Part shown: positions 59,335 through 64,000 of the stretch, in pieces
Layout: each line of letters opens with the position of its first letter
Position numbering within the stretch: the first letter of the stretch is position 1
DNA from: CAZSAT01 sp964604675
GTDB taxonomy: Bacteria > Myxococcota_A > UBA796 > CAJQPC01
Length of the DNA: 64,000 nt
Direction: 5' to 3'
Assembly: GCA_964604675.1 (NCBI GenBank)
Contig: CAZSAT010000019.1
Coordinates: forward strand, 17,956-81,955
Position numbers and translations under genes: made by a program
Notes under the pieces: generated by a model
Database searches by the model: none
What the model was told of the DNA's origin: nothing
What the model saw: only the letters and a program-made list of their open reading frames with translations

Positions 59335-60675
59335 TCACTCCGGATCGACCGCCGGATCGGCCGCGGGCGCGAGCCGATCGCCCTCCGCCAGGGCGTAGGC
59401 CATGGCGGCCATCAGGCCGACGTTGTGCTGCAGGTCCTCGAGCACGATCTTCTCGAAGGTGTCGGCTTCGGTGTGGTGGATGGGCCAGTAGCCGGTCGTG
59501 TCGTGGGCGAGACCGAAGGCCGGGACACCGGCGGCGCCGAGCATGCCCACGTCCGCGCCGGAGTAGCCGGGACGGAGCCGCGAGCCGCCCAGGGCGTCGA
59601 GGGCAGGCTGGAGCGACCAGAGGGCGCCCTGGGCGGCCAGCCGCTGGTCCTTCGGAAGCTCGAGCTGGACCCGGAAGCCATCGGCCCGGCCGTTTCCGGA
59701 GTCCGACTCGATCGCGGCCACGTGCGCGGCCACGGCGGCGTTGGCCAGGTAGGTGTGCCCGCCGCTCTCGCCGTTCTCCTCGCTGGTGTACAGCACCGCG
59801 CGCACGCTCCGGCGCGGCACGTGCCCCGTCTCGGCCATCAGCCGGACCGCTTCCCAGGCGATGAGGCACCCCGCCCCGTCGTCCTGGGCCCCTTGTCCCA
59901 CGTCCCAGGAGTCGATGTGGCAGCCCACCACCACCACCTCGTCGGGTAGCTCGCGGCCCTGAAGCTCGGCGATGACGTTGCGGGAGGTGGTTCGCCCCTT
60001 CAGCTTGGCGCCCAGCTTGATGTCCACCTCGACGGTCTCGCCCCGCTCGCTCAGGGCGCGGATCCACGCGGCGTCCTCGACCGTGATGGCGGCGGCCGGC
60101 ACCGACTGCACGTCGTCCCCCCAGCGGGTGGTGCCGGTGTGGGGCGTGTGCAGGCTCTCGGAGGTGACCGAACGGATGATCACCCCGACGGCTCCCTTCT
60201 CGGCCGCCTCGACCGGCCCGCGGGTGCGCACGGAGACCGTGGGCCCGTAGCCGGTCCAGTCGTTGTCGAAGAGCACGACCTTTCCGTCGACGTCGGCATC
60301 CGCCAGCGCATCGAGGCCGTCGAGCACCACCACCTCACCCTTCGCACGACCACCCACGTTCATGCCGAGCCCGATCGCATGGAGCTCCCGGACCTCCGGC
60401 GCGGTCATGCGCACGCGCTCGTCACCGCGGATCCAGTGGGAGACGTCGACGGGTTGTTCCGTGACCTCCAGGCCATCGGCCCGCATCGCGGCCGCGGCCC
60501 AGTCGATGGCGCCCTCGAGGCGCTCGCTGCCGACCATGCGGTGGCCGTGCACGGTGCACAGCTCCTCGAGCCGCTCGTAGGCCACCGTGCTCTCGGCGGC
60601 CGCTGCATACAGCGCGTGCATGGCGGAGGTCAGGGGGTCTTCGTCGGCGATCGCAAGGGGGAGGAGCCAGATCAT
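59335..60675 (-). CDS. M28-family metallopeptidase with PA domain
   Basis: A 446-residue exported aminopeptidase-like enzyme. The PA domain is inserted at about 110-225 (VVVLDGLDALADADVDGKVV). The di-zinc ligands of M28 are all present: His253 (GCHIDSWD), Asp265 (QDDGAG), Glu299/Glu300 (SEENG), Asp325 (ESDSG) and His401 (PIHHTEADT). Signal peptide 1-11. ATG start; TAGAGC 6 bases upstream on its strand may be a leaderless -10. Likely a periplasmic or secreted aminopeptidase/carboxypeptidase. Confidence 0.9.
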   Translation of the reverse strand: MIWLLPLAIADEDPLTSAMHALYAAAAESTVAYERLEELCTVHGHRMVGSERLEGAIDWAAAAMRADGLEVTEQPVDVSHWIRGDERVRMTAPEVRELHAIGLGMNVGGRAKGEVVVLDGLDALADADVDGKVVLFDNDWTGYGPTVSVRTRGPVEAAEKGAVGVIIRSVTSESLHTPHTGTTRWGDDVQSVPAAAITVEDAAWIRALSERGETVEVDIKLGAKLKGRTTSRNVIAELQGRELPDEVVVVGCHIDSWDVGQGAQDDGAGCLIAWEAVRLMAETGHVPRRSVRAVLYTSEENGESGGHTYLANAAVAAHVAAIESDSGNGRADGFRVQLELPKDQRLAAQGALWSLQPALDALGGSRLRPGYSGADVGMLGAAGVPAFGLAHDTTGYWPIHHTEADTFEKIVLEDLQHNVGLMAAMAYALAEGDRLAPAADPAVDPE

Positions 60676-60722
60676 GGCCCCGCTCTAACGGCTGGGGGAG
60701 GCCCCGCGCGATAGCCGGGCCC

Positions 60723-62246
60723 ATGCCCTGGGTCCCCCTGCCGCCGCCCGACGACGACCTGATCTACCTCGTGATGGTGGACCGTTTCGAGGACGGGGCC
60801 CCCAACGACGCGGCCGTGGACCGGAGCGACCCGCAGGCGTGGCACGGAGGCGATCTCGCCGGGGTCACGGGCCGCCTCGATCACCTGGACGCCCTCGGCG
60901 TGAAGACCGTCTGGCTCTCGCCCGTGTTCCGCTCCCAACAGGAGCCCTTCGGGGGCTGGGGCGCCTTCCACGGCTACTGGGTCGTCGATCCCACGACCAT
61001 CGAGCCGCGCTTCGGGTCGATGGCGGATCTGCGCGATCTGTCCGACGCCCTCCACGCACGGGGCATGCGGCTGGTGCTGGACGTGGTCTACAACCACGTC
61101 GGCTGGGAGAGCCCGCTCCGCGACGAGCACCCGGACTGGTTCCACGCCGAGGAAGCGATCGACGACTGGAGCGACCCGCGCCTGATCGTGGAAGGCACCG
61201 TGCACGGCCTGCCCGACCTGGCGCAAGAGCGCGAGCCCGTGTACGACTGGATGCTTCAGTGGTCGCTCGCGCTGATCGAGGCCGCGCAGCCCGACGGGTT
61301 CCGGATCGACGCCGTCCGCCACCTGCCGGCACCCTTTCTGGAACGGCTCGCGTCCGACCTGCAGGCGGCGGCGCCGGGCCTGGAGCTCATCGGCGAGCTG
61401 TACGAGGGCGACCCGGCGAAGGTGGGGGCTGCCTGGGCCGACCTGGACGTCGACCGGCTCTTCGACTTCCCCCTCCACTTCGCCCTGGTCGAGGTGCTCT
61501 GTGGGGGGGCCCCTGCCGGTCGCCTCGCGAGCCTCGTGTCCGCCGACGTACACTACGCCGATCCGCTTGCCATGGTCACCTTCCTGGACAACCACGACCG
61601 CCCACGGATCCTGTCGTCCTGTGACGACGACGAAGGGCGGGTGTCCGAAGCCCTGGAGCTCTTGTTCGCTCTCCGCGGCACCCCGGCGCTCATGTGGGGG
61701 ACGGAGGCTCCTCTGGCGGGCACCGAAGAGCCCGAGAACCGAGCCGACATGCGCTTCGAGGAGCTCGGGCTCGCGCAGCGCATCGCCGACCTGGCGGCCT
61801 GGCGGGCCGGCTCGGACGCCGCGCTCCACGGAGACACCCGCGTGATCGAGCTCGAGGACCGCAGGCTGGTCATCGAGCGTCGCACGGCCACGCAGGTCCT
61901 CACCATCACCGTGCAGGACGGGGAGGTGACGACAGAGCTGTCAGACCCCGTGCCCTCGGCCCCGACCACCGCCGAACCAGCCTGGGTCACCCTCTCGCCC
62001 GTCGGTGAGCTGTCGAGCGGCGAGCGGCTGGTGGTCGTCGGCAGCCACGAGGCGCTGGGCGCCTGGAGCGTCGAGGCTGCGCCCACCGGCCCCACACGCT
62101 TCCAGGTTCCAGCGGGCTCGGTGCTGGCCTACAAGCTGGTTCGGGTGGCCCACGACGGCACCGTCACCTGGGAGGACGGCGACGACCGCTACCTGTTGGT
62201 GCCGGCGGCGGGCGCAGCGCGCGTGGTGCGCTGGGGCGAGCGGTAG
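60723..62246 (+). CDS. GH13 alpha-amylase family enzyme with a starch-binding-like tail
   Basis: A 507-residue GH13 enzyme. Regions I-IV are present: DVVYNH (120-125), GFRIDAVRH with the nucleophile Asp196, ELIGELYEG with the acid/base Glu225, and FLDNHD with Asp292. The C-terminal 95 residues (LVVVGSHEALGAWSVEAAPT; YKLVRVAHDGTVTWEDG) look like a CBM20 starch-binding domain. No signal peptide is visible, so it would be cytosolic. Together with the LamB-like porin upstream this suggests maltodextrin use. Confidence 0.88.
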   Translation: MPWVPLPPPDDDLIYLVMVDRFEDGAPNDAAVDRSDPQAWHGGDLAGVTGRLDHLDALGVKTVWLSPVFRSQQEPFGGWGAFHGYWVVDPTTIEPRFGSMADLRDLSDALHARGMRLVLDVVYNHVGWESPLRDEHPDWFHAEEAIDDWSDPRLIVEGTVHGLPDLAQEREPVYDWMLQWSLALIEAAQPDGFRIDAVRHLPAPFLERLASDLQAAAPGLELIGELYEGDPAKVGAAWADLDVDRLFDFPLHFALVEVLCGGAPAGRLASLVSADVHYADPLAMVTFLDNHDRPRILSSCDDDEGRVSEALELLFALRGTPALMWGTEAPLAGTEEPENRADMRFEELGLAQRIADLAAWRAGSDAALHGDTRVIELEDRRLVIERRTATQVLTITVQDGEVTTELSDPVPSAPTTAEPAWVTLSPVGELSSGERLVVVGSHEALGAWSVEAAPTGPTRFQVPAGSVLAYKLVRVAHDGTVTWEDGDDRYLLVPAAGAARVVRWGER

Positions 62247-62276
62247 GCGCCACGGCCAGCGCTCCGGTCGGCGTCC

Positions 62277-62945
62277 CTACCAGGTGTCTTCCGGGCCCCA
62301 GGTCTCGCTCACCAGGGCGGCGCAGCTCATGTCGTCCCGCACGTCCCAGAGCCGGAAGCTGGACTTGTCCGACTGGGGTTCGAGCGCGATGTTGCCGGCG
62401 AAGAGGAAGTTCGACGCCCCCAGCGTGCGCTGCTGCAGGTAGAGCATGTCCACCGTTCCCTCGACCGTGCCCGCCTCGGTGAAGGTGCCGCGCAGCACGC
62501 TGCGGGACTTCTGCACCACGTTCAGGGTGATGCGGCCGAACAGGGGAGCGTGCACCCAGATGGTGGCGGCCGGCTCGCCGTCGTCGTCCCAGTCGTAGAC
62601 CCGCTCGTCCTCGAGCTCCACAGGCATCACGTCGTCCTCGTCGACGAGGTGCCAGCCGGCGTGGTTGATGCCGAGGTCCGCGCTGTAGGTCGTCCCGTCC
62701 ATGGTCACGTCGGTCCACTTGCTGCCCGTGGCCTTCACGAACGCGTCGGGGATCTCGGCCTCGGCGATGCCGCCACCGTCGACGCGGACGTCGCAGACGG
62801 TCTGGTAGCCGCGCCAGCCCTCCGGCTGTTCCTCGAGCCGCACGAGCATCAGCTGCTCGGAGCGCGCCTCGACGTCGGCGAGCACCGGCACGCGCGCAAG
62901 GGTCACCACTGCGAACTCGACGGCGTACAGCCCAGGGGTCAGCAT
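62277..62945 (-). CDS. Hypothetical protein, 222 aa
   Basis: The N-terminus MLTPGLYAVEFAVVTLARVPVL may be a weak signal. The body is beta-rich (VCDVRVDGGGIAEAEIPDAF; ATIWVHAPLFGRITLNVV) with acidic loops, ending WGPEDTW. No known family. On the minus strand TAGACG (62952-62957 complement) lies 6 bases before the ATG, another leaderless-type spacing. It converges with the amylase gene. Confidence 0.55.
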   Translation of the reverse strand: MLTPGLYAVEFAVVTLARVPVLADVEARSEQLMLVRLEEQPEGWRGYQTVCDVRVDGGGIAEAEIPDAFVKATGSKWTDVTMDGTTYSADLGINHAGWHLVDEDDVMPVELEDERVYDWDDDGEPAATIWVHAPLFGRITLNVVQKSRSVLRGTFTEAGTVEGTVDMLYLQQRTLGASNFLFAGNIALEPQSDKSSFRLWDVRDDMSCAALVSETWGPEDTW

Positions 62946-63128
62946 CCGTGCCGTCTAACACCGGGCTGACGAAACCCTGACATCGCGTGACCGCGGAATC
63001 GCGCATTGTGCCCGGGTCGGCAACGACACCTCTCTGCGGCCGGGTGTGGGCCGTCATCCAGTCCGCCGATCCCTGGGTGACGGTCCCCCGGTCGCTTTGA
63101 GCGCCCGGGCGCCACCTCATGGAAGCCG
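62946..63128. other. Intergenic, 183 bp
   Basis: It holds the putative promoter of the hypothetical gene below it and the 3' end of the SdiA-regulated-type gene. I see no RNA gene or strong hairpin. Confidence 0.5.
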
Positions 63129-64000
63129 TCAGTTCGTGTAGAACGCGTAGGCGTCGGGCTCGCCGACGATGAGCAGCCGCTCGTCGTCATCGAACGCCAG
63201 GCCCTCCGGCTTGCTCGAGCCGGCGTCGGTGAGGCTCACCTCGAGCTGCCCATGGATGGTGCCGTCGAGGGCCACGTCCACCACCATGTGGTCCTCGTGG
63301 CTGAGGATGAGCAGGCGACCCGTGTCGTCGTCGAAGGTGCAGGCCGACATGTCGCCGATGAGGTGGCCGAGCACCGCGTCGGCGTCGAAGGGCTGCGTGA
63401 CGGTGAGGCCGTCGTCGTACGAGGCGTCGCCCTTGGCCGGCGGCACGAACGCGTGCACGGTCATGGGGTTCTTCTCGGTGCAGGCGTAGAGCGTGCCTGT
63501 GGCCGCGTCGTAGGCCACACCTTCGCCACCCTGGTTGTTGTACGCCGGGGCCCCGTCGAAGGTGATGAGCTGCCACGCCGACACGTCGACCTCGGTGGCG
63601 CCCGTGGGCACCTCGCCCAGGTAGAGCACGTTGTCCTCGGTGACGATGGCGTAGGTCGAGCCCGTGGCGCTGGTGCCGAGCCAGGCGATGTCCTCGGTGT
63701 CCGGGTGCTCCACGTTCTCGAGCTCCACCTCGCCCTGCCAGTCGAAGTCCGCGTCGAACAGCGCGATCTTGCGGCTGTTGTCCAACGCCGCCACGTAGAT
63801 GCCCTCGCTGGCGTTCCAGGTGACCCCCGAGAGGTTCTGGGAGATCTCCTTGACCTCCTGGGCCGTTCCGTCGGCGGAGTAGCCGCTCAGGGGCGAGGTG
63901 AGCCCGGTGTCGGCCGTGTCCCCGCTGTCCGAGGTGTCGCCGCTCCCCGAGTCGCCCGAGTCGCCCGAGTCGCCCGAGTCGCCCGAGTCGCCCGAGTCGC
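63129..64000 (-). CDS. SdiA-regulated-type beta-propeller protein, truncated at the window edge
   Basis: At least 290 residues; the start lies beyond the window. The visible N-terminal part is a GDS-repeat spacer (9-base tandem DNA repeat) and DTADTG linker. It is followed by a propeller-like domain (GVTWNASEGIYVAALDNS; IAWLGTSATGSTYAIVTE; CTFDDDTGRLLILSHEDHMV) ending GLAFDDDERLLIVGEPDAY, which resembles the SdiA-regulated/phytase-like family of secreted or membrane-anchored proteins. Role unknown; possibly a surface lipoprotein like several neighbours. Confidence 0.75.
   Translation of the reverse strand, partial: DSGDSGDSGDSGDSGDSGSGDTSDSGDTADTGLTSPLSGYSADGTAQEVKEISQNLSGVTWNASEGIYVAALDNSRKIALFDADFDWQGEVELENVEHPDTEDIAWLGTSATGSTYAIVTEDNVLYLGEVPTGATEVDVSAWQLITFDGAPAYNNQGGEGVAYDAATGTLYACTEKNPMTVHAFVPPAKGDASYDDGLTVTQPFDADAVLGHLIGDMSACTFDDDTGRLLILSHEDHMVVDVALDGTIHGQLEVSLTDAGSSKPEGLAFDDDERLLIVGEPDAYAFYTN
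63951..64000. repeat. 9-bp tandem repeat, 5.6 copies, running off the window
   Basis: GTCGCCCGA repeated without change. On the minus strand it encodes the Gly-Asp-Ser spacer of the truncated gene. Possible site of copy-number change. Confidence 0.85.

Overview
This is about 64 kb of very GC-rich chromosomal DNA, and I place it in the Myxococcota or a close deltaproteobacterial relative. The evidence is indirect. Two secreted proteins end in a short Cys/Gly or Cys/Ser motif, a membrane stretch and an Arg tail (MYXO-CTERM-like). There are many small lipoproteins with Asp/Thr/Ser-rich spacers (DTADTADTG, GDS repeats). Two large proteins carry MopE-type Cys/Asp repeats, one of them joined to an FG-GAP propeller. 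GTG starts and 1-8 bp gene overlaps are common. I saw no rRNA, tRNA, CRISPR array, insertion sequence, phage integrase or replication origin. Gene-free stretches are all under 300 bp, so the window reads as a dense, mostly ordinary chromosome rich in cell-envelope genes.

Layout. 0-5.6 kb: a lipoprotein, a QueG-like Fe-S protein, a PmbA/TldE-like protein, a lipoprotein phosphatase, and a minus-strand set (126-aa unknown, FAD oxidoreductase, SRPBCC). 5.7-11 kb: an acyltransferase, an active plus inactive M16 peptidase pair, a WHy/LEA lipoprotein and a small secreted protein. 11-17 kb: a minus-strand operon (XRE-SspB fusion, glycosidase-like lipoprotein, KAP-type NTPase), lipoproteins and pyrF. 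17.3-18.7 kb: two tandem baseplate-spike (gpV/VgrG-core) proteins standing alone. 18.7-24.8 kb: a MYXO-CTERM-like protein, an acyltransferase, a bolA-grxD-COG0523-hydrolase operon, a barrel-like protein and a CAP-domain protein. 24.8-29.6 kb: amidohydrolase/propeller fusion, barrel-like protein, murB. 29.6-39 kb: a UDP-galactopyranose-mutase-like flavoprotein with a polytopic membrane protein, a CRTAC1-like lipoprotein, and a 1469-aa MopE/FG-GAP protein.

39-48.6 kb is a DNA-damage region. It holds imuA, imuB and dnaE2 (the error-prone mutasome) in three separate transcription units, each with a perfect LexA-type box CTGAAC-N4-GTTCAG just ahead of it. An AidB-like acyl-CoA dehydrogenase lies between imuA and imuB, and an SGNH hydrolase overlaps the end of imuA. 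48.6-52.5 kb is a metal (probably zinc) uptake locus: a His/Cys secreted protein, a porin-like protein, ZnuA, and a ZnuB with a His-rich C-terminal extension; no ATPase gene is in the window. 52.5-64 kb: DoxX with a divergent LysR regulator, lipoproteins, a beta-helix lipoprotein, a LamB-like porin, an orphan Phd-like antitoxin, an M28 peptidase, a GH13 amylase with a starch-binding-like tail, and a truncated SdiA-regulated-type lipoprotein.

A pattern across the whole window is that many genes lacking a Shine-Dalgarno site have a TAnnnT-type hexamer ending 6-8 bases before the start codon, as expected for leaderless transcripts. Some also have a recognisable -35. Function calls rest on motifs read by eye; no database search was run.
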